A stretch of DNA of 64,000 nucleotides from Zwartia vadi (GTDB lineage: Bacteria; Pseudomonadota; Gammaproteobacteria; Burkholderiales; Burkholderiaceae_B). Under the pieces are notes generated by a model, which did not search any database, was not told the DNA's origin, and worked only from the letters and a program-made list of their open reading frames with translations. Below, in pieces: positions 7,963 to 14,979 of the stretch. The stretch covers positions 62,001 to 126,000 of the forward strand of contig NZ_JAUHHE010000006.1 in NCBI RefSeq assembly GCF_030410375.1, read 5' to 3'. Position 1 is the stretch's first letter; each line of letters opens with the position of its first letter. A program made the translations under genes and the position numbers.

Positions 7963-8886
7963 TTACTCAGATAACTTTTTGTGAGCAGCCAAGTCCATCA
8001 GCCTGCGGTCGCGCCACAACCTTCTCTCAAGCAATTGATCTTTTGGTAACTGCGCGCGCCGTTGAGCTTCAAGCTTTTCAATCACAGCTTCAGACCAAGG
8101 CTCTGTCGATGTCTGTTCCATGGCAATGGCTTGATACATTTCATTGAAACGCCTGGCGTAATCTGCCAAACCCTCAGGAGCATTCAGATCAATGGTTTCA
8201 AAGGGTCCCATAAAAGACCACCGTAAGCCCAGCCCCTCTCTGACAGTCACATCCAGTCCTTCGGCATCAACGTAGCCTTGCTCGACCAATCTGAAAGCTT
8301 CGCGCAACAAGGCGCCTTGTAAACGATTCAGCACAAAACCCTTAAGCTCACGATGAATCTTGACTGGCTTTTGCCCAACACCTTGCATCACATCCCAAGT
8401 GCGTTGCACTACCTGTGAATCTGTCCAGGGCGCGCCGCATATTTCAACGACAGGCACAAGATACGGCGGATTGACTGGATGGGCAATCAGACAGCGCGCG
8501 CGACCGGGCAGTGACTCTGTAAAAGCCGACGCAGGGATACTTGAGGTCGAACTCGCAAGTATTGTCGAAGGCGGAGCCAAGGCATCCATCTTCGCAAAGA
8601 TTTCCTTTTTCATCTCAAGGCGCTCTGGCAAACTTTCTTGCACATAGTCGGCGCCGGCCATCACCTCTTCGAGCGTCACACATCCGCTGATGCGCGATAA
8701 CAAGGCGACAGGATCGTCAATAAGGCACGCAGCCTGCAAGTCTGCGACTTGTTTTTCTATCAGCGCGCAAGCGCGTCCCACAGCGCTTGGATCTCCATCC
8801 CACATTTTTACGTTGTGTCCACCGCGCGCAAAGACAATAGCCCAAGCCTGCCCTACCAATCCCGAGCCCACAATTGCGATCTTCAT
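7963..8886 (-). CDS. 3-hydroxyacyl-CoA dehydrogenase family protein (lambda-crystallin-like)
   Basis: A 307-residue NAD-dependent dehydrogenase. The N-terminal Rossmann motif GSGLVGQAWAIVFARGGHNV is at residues 7-26, ADYVQESLPERLEMK follows near 85, the catalytic region ASSTSSIPAS near 112 and HPVNPPYLVPVVEI near 140, then the helical C-terminal domain with FVLNRLQGALLREAFRL. The HPVNPPYLVP form is that of CRYL1/gulonate-dehydrogenase and carnitine-dehydrogenase relatives that act on free 3-hydroxy acids rather than CoA esters (family knowledge). AGAGGGG precedes the ATG. First gene of the operon with BKACE, which needs a beta-keto acid: oxidation of a 3-hydroxy acid here would supply it. Confidence 0.88.
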   Translation of the reverse strand: MKIAIVGSGLVGQAWAIVFARGGHNVKMWDGDPSAVGRACALIEKQVADLQAACLIDDPVALLSRISGCVTLEEVMAGADYVQESLPERLEMKKEIFAKMDALAPPSTILASSTSSIPASAFTESLPGRARCLIAHPVNPPYLVPVVEICGAPWTDSQVVQRTWDVMQGVGQKPVKIHRELKGFVLNRLQGALLREAFRLVEQGYVDAEGLDVTVREGLGLRWSFMGPFETIDLNAPEGLADYARRFNEMYQAIAMEQTSTEPWSEAVIEKLEAQRRAQLPKDQLLERRLWRDRRLMDLAAHKKLSE

Positions 8887-8969
8887 ATGCCCCTCTTCAC
8901 CATATTCTTGTTTGTTTTGCTATCACGCCGTATCAAGTCAGTTTTCAGGCCTCGATCACAATAATACGG

Positions 8970-9755
8970 TTATGACAGCACCAGCAAGCGATTTGCATCC
9001 TCAGGGTGCGCAATGACAGACCAATCGACGCCGAAGGCGTGCTTAAGTGACGCTTGTGTAAGGACGTGACCGGGCAGGCCGGTTGCAATCACTTGCCCTT
9101 CACGCATCAAAACAAGTTTGTCACAAAAACGCGCCGCCACATTGAGATCGTGCATCACAATCAATGCGCCCCATTGCTCGCTTTGAACAAGCTGAGTCAA
9201 GACCTGCATAAACTGTAGTTGATGTTTGGGATCAAGGCTGGCCAAAGGCTCGTCCAATAGCAAATATGCCGCATCGCGATGCTGCCTAATCGCCAAGCCC
9301 TGAGCAAGAGCTCGGGCGAGCTGCACCCGTTGCTGCTCTCCGCCAGATAGCGCTGTATAGAGCTTTTTTTCCAACGGCAACAACTCTGTCAGCGTGAGCG
9401 CACGACGGACCCACTCATCACTCTGCTCCGGTCTTGCGTCAGGATATGGATAAGTACCCATCCTGACGACTTCGTCCACACACAAATCAAAGCTCAGACT
9501 GGGCTGTTGCGTCACGACGGCACGTCGCTGCGCTTGCTCTAATTCAGTCAGTCGCTCGAGACGCGTCGAACCCAATACCAACTCGCCGGTTTTGTAAGCG
9601 AGCTCTCCAGCCATCGCAGCCATCAATGTCGACTTTCCCGCACCATTGGGTCCCAGCACACCAACGATTTCACCCGCATCGAGAGTCAGGGACACATCAC
9701 GCAGGACAGTGCGTCGATTTCTCTCAAGCGTGAGATGAGCGAGCTTAAACGTCAT
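8970..9755 (-). CDS. heme-type ABC transporter ATP-binding protein (HmuV-like)
   Basis: An ABC ATPase of about 261 residues. Walker A GPNGAGKST lies near residue 30, the Q-loop region RRAVVTQQPSLSFDL near 80, the signature LSGGEQQRVQLARAL near 135, Walker B YLLLDEPLASLD near 160 and the switch histidine in VMHDLNVAARF near 195. The ending AFGVDWSVIAHP is characteristic of HmuV/BhuV, which energises heme uptake (family knowledge). The start is uncertain: ATG at 9755 (MTFKLAHLTLERN) fits the family, while an earlier ATG at 9782 overlaps the stop of the GST gene by one base and could be coupled. No permease or binding-protein gene adjoins it, so its partner must be elsewhere. Confidence 0.82.
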   Translation of the reverse strand: MTFKLAHLTLERNRRTVLRDVSLTLDAGEIVGVLGPNGAGKSTLMAAMAGELAYKTGELVLGSTRLERLTELEQAQRRAVVTQQPSLSFDLCVDEVVRMGTYPYPDARPEQSDEWVRRALTLTELLPLEKKLYTALSGGEQQRVQLARALAQGLAIRQHRDAAYLLLDEPLASLDPKHQLQFMQVLTQLVQSEQWGALIVMHDLNVAARFCDKLVLMREGQVIATGLPGHVLTQASLKHAFGVDWSVIAHPEDANRLLVLS

Positions 9756-9781
9756 GGGTGTCGCATTGCGACCCTGAAACA

Positions 9782-10378
9782 TTAAGCAGTCGGCACAGTT
9801 TTGGCGATGGGTGGCAAGCTTTCAATGCTCGCATACCAAGCTGCCAGCTTTGGGTGGCCAGGGCGCCATGGTTCGTGCGCAAAGCGGAAATCCAAATAAC
9901 CCAACGCGCACGCGACAGCGATATCGCCAATTGTCTTGAGTGGTCCGAGCGTGGCGGCTTCTTTTTCCAGGACATCTACCGCACGCGCAACTTTGCCTCG
10001 TTGCAAATCGATATACCCGACACGTCCCTCGTCTTGTGGCAAAGCCAACTCACGGCGACGTGGCTGACTTGCATCCAAAATACCATCGCCAATTGCCTGG
10101 AGTCGCAAGGCTGTCCAGCGCGCGGGACCTGCAGCGGGAAATAACGGTTGAGCGGTTCCAATACTGTCAAGAAACTCGCAAATCACTGGACTATCAAACA
10201 GCGCAACGCCCTCATCGGTAATGAGCGTGGGGACTTTGCCAAGCGGATTCGAATTCGACAGAACCGGATCGGTCGTGGCAATCGTCCACTTTTCAAGTTG
10301 GTTGTCGATTCCACGCGCAATGGCACAAGCCATAACTTTGCGAACATAAGGACTGGCAGCAGAGGCGGTAATTTTCAT
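9782..10378 (-). CDS. glutathione S-transferase family protein
   Basis: A 198-residue GST with the thioredoxin-fold N-domain: the active-site region SASSPYVRK-like ITASAASPYVRKVMACA at residues 3-20, the cis-proline motif GKVPTLITDEG near 48 and the ESxxI-like FDSPVICEFLDSI near 62, followed by an all-helical C-domain. The arrangement is like YibF/beta-type bacterial GSTs. Substrate is not predictable. It shares a start-stop junction with the HmuV-like gene downstream and is divergent from the hydroxy-acid oxidase at 10574; the 195 bases between must hold both promoters, though no convincing -35/-10 pair stood out there. Confidence 0.85.
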   Translation of the reverse strand: MKITASAASPYVRKVMACAIARGIDNQLEKWTIATTDPVLSNSNPLGKVPTLITDEGVALFDSPVICEFLDSIGTAQPLFPAAGPARWTALRLQAIGDGILDASQPRRRELALPQDEGRVGYIDLQRGKVARAVDVLEKEAATLGPLKTIGDIAVACALGYLDFRFAHEPWRPGHPKLAAWYASIESLPPIAKTVPTA

Positions 10379-10573
10379 AAAAGCATCCGATTAAAGAGTG
10401 TCTAAGCAAGCGCGATCTATTTGTACTACAAAAGTCCAGCCCAAGACCTTGTTGCTTTGCAGCAATTATCGTGCGTCCATCAATCATCACCTCAAAGCAG
10501 GAGGTCTGTAGTAAATTTTGCTACGTCCGCAATCTCAGCAAGCTCCATCGCCTCGCAAATCAACGGAACTCCC

Positions 10574-11728
10574 ATGCCAAAGCCGATCAATCTCCACGAT
10601 TACAGAGCACTTGCCCAACGCAGACTCCCTAAAATTGCATTCGATTTTATCGACGGCGGTGCCGACGACGAGCGCGGCATGCTTCGCAACCGCGAAGCAT
10701 TTTCTCAGTATCAACTTCTTCCCCGATACTTAATCGACATCACAAATCGAGATCAATCAGTCGAACTCTTTGGTCGAAAATATGCCAGCCCGATCGGCAT
10801 CTCTCCTACCGGAATGGCTGGCTTGTTTCGAACCGGTGCGGACGCGATGCTTGCAGCAGCCGCAAAAAAAGCGAATGTGCCTTTTCTACTTTCAAGCGCC
10901 AGCAATCTCAGCATCGAAGACGCGGCAAAAATCGCCCCTGACAATGTATGGTTTCAAATGTACGCTACGAGCGATCCTCGCATCAACCACGATCTCGTTA
11001 AAAGGGCTCGCGATGCCAACGTTGGCGTACTCGTCATCACGGTTGATGTACCGGTGAACTCCAACCGTGAGCGCAATCGTCGCAATGGTTTTACACGCCC
11101 ATTCAGAATGACGCCTGCCATCATGCTGGATGCGTTGACCAAACCGGGATGGGTGATTGAGTATTTGAAAGCGGGCGGCATGCCGATGATGAGCAACTGG
11201 CAGCCTTATGCCAAACCCGGCGCATCTGCCGATGAAGTTGCGGACATGTACGGGACACTGACTCCCGCGGCAATGACAGACTGGGATACTGTTGCCTCAA
11301 TCAGGCAGCAATGGTCGGGGCCTTTGGTGATTAAAGGACTGCTCCACCCGGAAGATGCGGCACAAGCCGTCGCGATCGGAGCGCAAGGTATCATTGTCTC
11401 GAATCACGGCGCACGGCAACTAGACTCCGCACCCTCACCTCTCACCATGCTTGCCGAGATAAAAGCGGCAGTCGGTGAGCAGGTAAGCTTGATGGTTGAT
11501 AGTGGCGTTCGACGCGGCTCGGATGTAGTGATTGCGAAATGCCTGGGCGCTAAAAGCTGCTTCTTTGGCCGTCCGACACTCTATGCTGTTTCGGCGCTGG
11601 GACAAGAAGGCGCAGACCAGGTTTTAGCCATCATGCACAAAGAAATCGATATGATCCTGACGCAGATTGGCTGTGGTCAATTCGACAAACTGGATAGTCG
11701 ATTTCTCGTGCAACGCCCTGGCCGCTGA
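10574..11728 (+). CDS. FMN-dependent alpha-hydroxy-acid oxidase/dehydrogenase (LldD family)
   Basis: A 384-residue flavoprotein of the L-lactate dehydrogenase, glycolate oxidase and mandelate dehydrogenase family. Seen: FDFIDGGADDE near residue 20, SPTGMAGLFRTGADAM near 80, the FMN-binding SSASNLSIEDAAK near 105, the catalytic SNHGARQLDSAPS near 275 and VDSGVRRGSDVVIAKCLGA near 305. The active-site histidine and arginine of the SNHGxRQLD motif are intact. Start set at the ATG at 10574, where the family N-terminus MPKPINLHDYRALAQ begins after a GGAA; upstream in-frame codons to 10421 add a non-family tail. Which 2-hydroxy acid it oxidises cannot be told. Convergent with the MDR gene that ends at 11761. 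Confidence 0.92.
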   Translation: MPKPINLHDYRALAQRRLPKIAFDFIDGGADDERGMLRNREAFSQYQLLPRYLIDITNRDQSVELFGRKYASPIGISPTGMAGLFRTGADAMLAAAAKKANVPFLLSSASNLSIEDAAKIAPDNVWFQMYATSDPRINHDLVKRARDANVGVLVITVDVPVNSNRERNRRNGFTRPFRMTPAIMLDALTKPGWVIEYLKAGGMPMMSNWQPYAKPGASADEVADMYGTLTPAAMTDWDTVASIRQQWSGPLVIKGLLHPEDAAQAVAIGAQGIIVSNHGARQLDSAPSPLTMLAEIKAAVGEQVSLMVDSGVRRGSDVVIAKCLGAKSCFFGRPTLYAVSALGQEGADQVLAIMHKEIDMILTQIGCGQFDKLDSRFLVQRPGR

Positions 11729-11760
11729 GACGGTGGCTGACTGGTGTTTTAAACGTTGAA

Positions 11761-12747
11761 TTAAACACTCAATAAATCAATGACGACGTTGCCCAACACC
11801 TTGCCCTGCTCAACAGCCTCATGTGCGGCAACAATGTCCGACAGAGCGAAACGCGCACCGATCGCATGCTTGAGTTTGCCAGAAGCCAGGATTTCGCTTA
11901 ATCCTTTGAGCGCGACTTCACGCTCTGCGGGAGTCAGGTCGTAAATCAAGAAAAACTGCAGACTTAAACTTGTCGTCAAACAAAGTCGAAAAGGAATCAG
12001 CGGCGGTTCGACGCGATTCGAGCCAAAACACGCCACGGTCCCGTGTGGAGCGAGTGCACCATCACGCACCAAATCCGTTGTCGTGGAAAAATCCATGTCG
12101 ATAATCGCATCGGCACCACGACCACCGGTAAGCTCTTTGACGCGTTGGGCTACTGCTTCGGTTTTATAGTTGATTGTTTCTTTGACGCCTGCTGCACGCG
12201 CATGGGCCGCCTTGGCCTCGGAACTGACCGTGCCAATTACGCGGGCACCTTTTAAGACAGCCATTTGAGCGGCGTAATGACCAACCGCTGAGGCTGCGCC
12301 GATCACTAGAACCGTTTTACCGGCTATATCTCCACAGCGTCTGACAGCCTCAAAAGCTGTCAGGCCGGGAATACCCATGCAGGCAGCGCCATCAAAATCG
12401 ACATGGTCAGGCAGAACAACCGCTTGGGCCTGGGGCAGGGCAACATACTGAGCGGCTGTGCCGAAAGGTCGCTGATACTGCGCATTCCAAAGCCAGACTC
12501 GCTCACCAACACGATCTTTTGAAACACCGGGTCCGACCTGATCGATCACACCACCCGCATCGCTATGGGGCACGATACGCGGATCGTTGATCGGCCGATT
12601 GCGACGCGACTTGACGTCTGAGGGGTTCACGCCAGAAGAGTGGATCTTGACGCGCACCTCACCGGGCCCCGCCTCGGGGGTAGGCAATTCGCCTACAAAT
12701 AAAACATCCCGTGCCTCGCCATTTTTCTCATACCAAGCTGCTTGCAT
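11761..12747 (-). CDS. NADPH:quinone reductase-like MDR protein
   Basis: A 328-residue MDR protein of the quinone-reductase/zeta-crystallin type. N-terminal half with SSGVNPSDVKSRRNRP and SDAGGVIDQVGPGV, cofactor motif GAASAVGHYAAQMAVLKGA near residue 150, and ELTGGRGADAIIDMDFS near 205. It lacks structural or catalytic zinc cysteines. AGGAAGAGG is well placed before the ATG at 12747. It is a paralogue of the MDR at 1026-2003 but only distantly alike. The small secreted-protein gene upstream ends 34 bases away on the same strand; no functional link is evident. Confidence 0.88.
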   Translation of the reverse strand: MQAAWYEKNGEARDVLFVGELPTPEAGPGEVRVKIHSSGVNPSDVKSRRNRPINDPRIVPHSDAGGVIDQVGPGVSKDRVGERVWLWNAQYQRPFGTAAQYVALPQAQAVVLPDHVDFDGAACMGIPGLTAFEAVRRCGDIAGKTVLVIGAASAVGHYAAQMAVLKGARVIGTVSSEAKAAHARAAGVKETINYKTEAVAQRVKELTGGRGADAIIDMDFSTTTDLVRDGALAPHGTVACFGSNRVEPPLIPFRLCLTTSLSLQFFLIYDLTPAEREVALKGLSEILASGKLKHAIGARFALSDIVAAHEAVEQGKVLGNVVIDLLSV

Positions 12748-12781
12748 TGCCTCTTCCTGTTTTTTATAGCTTTATATTGTT

Positions 12782-13147
12782 TTAGTTCACACAGGTCTGT
12801 TGATATTGAACCAGTCGACCATACTGATCATAAACAGGCACCTGTGCGATACGGCAAGGCACCGGAAGCGAATAAAACTGCCCATACGGCGGCACGACTG
12901 CTGGAGGGTAAACGTTCACGACCTGAGGATAAACGGGTGGCGGGGCGTATCGGTTGTATTGACTACCGACACCGATCACGACGCCCACTGCGGCACCTAA
13001 TGCCGCCGCATTCCAAGCATTAAAGTTATTTTGCTTATAGCCATGATAGTGTCCATGGCGGTACTTGTTTGGCCCTGCGTGTGCAGGCGCGAACGCCGAA
13101 ACAGTCAGTGCGGCGGCAGCAATCGCCAGTGTGATGGACTTCTTCAT
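12782..13147 (-). CDS. small secreted protein with glycine-zipper and Pro/Tyr-rich tail
   Basis: A 121-residue protein not assigned to a function. It begins with a clear signal peptide: MKKSITLAIAAAALTVSAFA, then PAHA as the likely cleavage site. After a His/Tyr-rich piece (NKYRHGHYHGYKQ) comes a glycine-zipper-like hydrophobic segment, ALGAAVGVVIGVG, then a tail rich in proline and tyrosine with two cysteines (PVPCRIAQVPVYDQYGR and the final TCVN). Probably periplasmic or outer-membrane associated. Start at 13147 because AAGGAG lies 6 bases before it; ATGs at 13150 and a longer frame at 13171 are less well placed. No partner is suggested by the neighbours. Confidence 0.75.
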   Translation of the reverse strand: MKKSITLAIAAAALTVSAFAPAHAGPNKYRHGHYHGYKQNNFNAWNAAALGAAVGVVIGVGSQYNRYAPPPVYPQVVNVYPPAVVPPYGQFYSLPVPCRIAQVPVYDQYGRLVQYQQTCVN

Positions 13148-13294
13148 CATCGACTCCTTGGAGGGTTCCAATCAGATCAAAACGATTTCCGCAAGACTTG
13201 CAGACTATCGTTAACACTTAGTTTACGACCAATCATGAACAATTTAGAGCGAATCTGGTCAAAAATTTTCAAGGCAAGTGTTTATTTAAAGGTA

Positions 13295-13323
13295 TTTAGA
13301 CGCACTGACATTAGGAATATGAT
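13295..13323 (+). promoter_or_regulatory. possible sigma-70 promoter of the CDF-like gene
   Basis: TTTAGA and TATGAT are separated by 17 bases and lie about 30 bases before the ATG at 13354. The -10 is good, the -35 weak; the call rests on spacing and place only. Confidence 0.3.
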
Positions 13324-13353
13324 GGGTTGGCAAACTTTTGACGAGAATAAACT

Positions 13354-14163
13354 ATGATTCCGACCGACGCGTCCACAGAAAGTTCCACTGTTTTTCATAT
13401 TCCTGGTATGGACTGTCCATCGGAGGAGCAGCTCATTCGCATGGCCCTTGCCTCCCTGGAAATCAATGCGCTTTTTTTCGATCTGAATCAAAAAAAACTC
13501 ACCGTTCGTCATCGTATCCGTCCTGAGGATATTCTGAGCAAATTACAGCCTTTGGGGCTCGGTGCGGTGATGAGCTCCAGCGAACAAGTCCCCGTCAGTG
13601 CTGAAAGCCCTGCGGACGAAGCCTCACAAACACGCGTGCTGATTTGGCTATTGACGCTCAATGGCGCGATGTTCTTTATAGAGGTCACAGCCGGCTGGTT
13701 GGCTCATTCTGCAGGTCTGATTGCCGACGGGATCGACATGTTTTCTGACGCGGCGGTCTATGGCGTCTCTCTTTTCGTCGTTGGCAAAGCAGCCGCCTAC
13801 AAACTCAAGGCAGCCAAACTCGCGGGCTTGATTCAGATCGCGCTGGCAGCAGGAATCTTTGGTCGCGTCGCTTATCAAATATCGAGTGATGTGATGCCCG
13901 AAGCCGACTCGATGATAGGCTTTTCATTCCTGGCACTGGTCGTTAACATCGTTTGTCTATATCTGGTTTCCAAACATCGTAATGACGGTGTACACATGCG
14001 AGCCAGCTATATTTTTTCTGCCAACGATGTCATCACGAGTCTGGGTGTCATTATCGCGGGATTTCTAGTGGCATGGCTCTCCAGCCCATATCCGGACTGG
14101 ATCATCGGGATAATCATCGGGTTGGTCGTGCTCCTGGGAGGCATACGTATTTTGAGGCTCTAG
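13354..14163 (+). CDS. HMA-CDF fusion cation transporter
   Basis: A 269-residue protein with an N-terminal heavy-metal-associated-like domain (residues 1-70, FHIPGMDCPSEEQLIRMAL) joined to a cation diffusion facilitator-type membrane domain (about 90-269, four to six segments). In the HMA part only one cysteine of the usual CxxC remains. In the membrane part the TM2 site is an Asp-x3-Asp-like AGLIADGIDMFSDAAVYG, but the TM5 site reads YIFSANDVITSLGV, where classical zinc exporters have a His four residues before the Asp. This altered subfamily exists in other proteobacteria. Direction and metal are therefore uncertain. There is no long cytosolic C-terminal domain. Confidence 0.85.
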   Translation: MIPTDASTESSTVFHIPGMDCPSEEQLIRMALASLEINALFFDLNQKKLTVRHRIRPEDILSKLQPLGLGAVMSSSEQVPVSAESPADEASQTRVLIWLLTLNGAMFFIEVTAGWLAHSAGLIADGIDMFSDAAVYGVSLFVVGKAAAYKLKAAKLAGLIQIALAAGIFGRVAYQISSDVMPEADSMIGFSFLALVVNIVCLYLVSKHRNDGVHMRASYIFSANDVITSLGVIIAGFLVAWLSSPYPDWIIGIIIGLVVLLGGIRILRL

Positions 14164-14179
14164 ACGCACACTGTCTGAA

Positions 14180-14977
14180 CTAAGACCTCAGTTCCTCTGG
14201 TGCCCATGAAGGCCAGCGTTTTTCAAGAAAAGCCGCGACACCTTCTTGAGCAAGCGCGCCTTCAGTGTTTACTGAAGGCTCCGTACATTCCTTGAGCGCT
14301 TCGATCCCCAATTCGCTACCTGCGTGCAAAGCTTGCACAATCTTTCGCGTGGACTGGACCGCGCCCGGCTCCGCGGTGATTAAATGACCCAGGATACTGT
14401 TGATACGCGCATCAAGCTCGGAGGCCTCGCAAATTTCATGCACGAGCCCCAGGCGCCACGCCTCTGCCGCGCTGAACGTTTCGCCCGTCATCAACCATCT
14501 GCCGGCGGTGCGCACACCGATCGCTCGGCTGAGATACGGTGCGACGAGTCTGGGCGTCAGACCCAAACTCGTTTCTGACTGAGTGAACTCTGCATCATGG
14601 CTGGCAACAACAATGTCGGCAGCCGCCACCAACCCGATACCCGAACCAATACAATGCCCGTTGACACGGGCGATAACAGGCACGGAAGACGCATCAATCG
14701 CCTTGAGCATTTTAGTGAGCAACGCCTCGGGTGCATCGGCCGGACTCCCCCCCTGCTTCCAGCAGCGCTGATACCATGACAAGTCAGTGCCAGAACAAAA
14801 TGAGTCGCCTCGTGACGCCAGAACGATCGCGCTCACCTTTTCGTTCTGATTCGCCTCCAGGAGCGCTTGCGTCAACTCCCGGACCATCTCTTCATTTAGT
14901 GCGTGATGTACTTCCGGACGATTCAACCAGATCACGGCGACACGTGCGCCGTAAATTACCTCAATGAGCTGTGACAT
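14180..14977 (-). CDS. enoyl-CoA hydratase/isomerase family protein
   Basis: A 265-residue crotonase-fold protein. Seen: LNRPEVHHALNEEMVRELTQ near residue 19, the oxyanion-hole segment SRGDSFCSGTDLSWY near 55, and VNGHCIGSGIGLVAAADIVV near 105 followed by FTQSETSLGLTP. The glutamate in QSETSLGL stands at the place of a catalytic Glu in hydratases, but crotonases vary, so isomerase or hydrolase activity is also possible. Its ATG is 2 bases after the stop of the TRAP large permease, with no clear ribosome site, so it is translated as part of the TRAP operon; the imported compound is probably broken down through CoA esters (inference). Confidence 0.88.
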   Translation of the reverse strand: MSQLIEVIYGARVAVIWLNRPEVHHALNEEMVRELTQALLEANQNEKVSAIVLASRGDSFCSGTDLSWYQRCWKQGGSPADAPEALLTKMLKAIDASSVPVIARVNGHCIGSGIGLVAAADIVVASHDAEFTQSETSLGLTPRLVAPYLSRAIGVRTAGRWLMTGETFSAAEAWRLGLVHEICEASELDARINSILGHLITAEPGAVQSTRKIVQALHAGSELGIEALKECTEPSVNTEGALAQEGVAAFLEKRWPSWAPEELRS

Positions 14978-14979
14978 AT

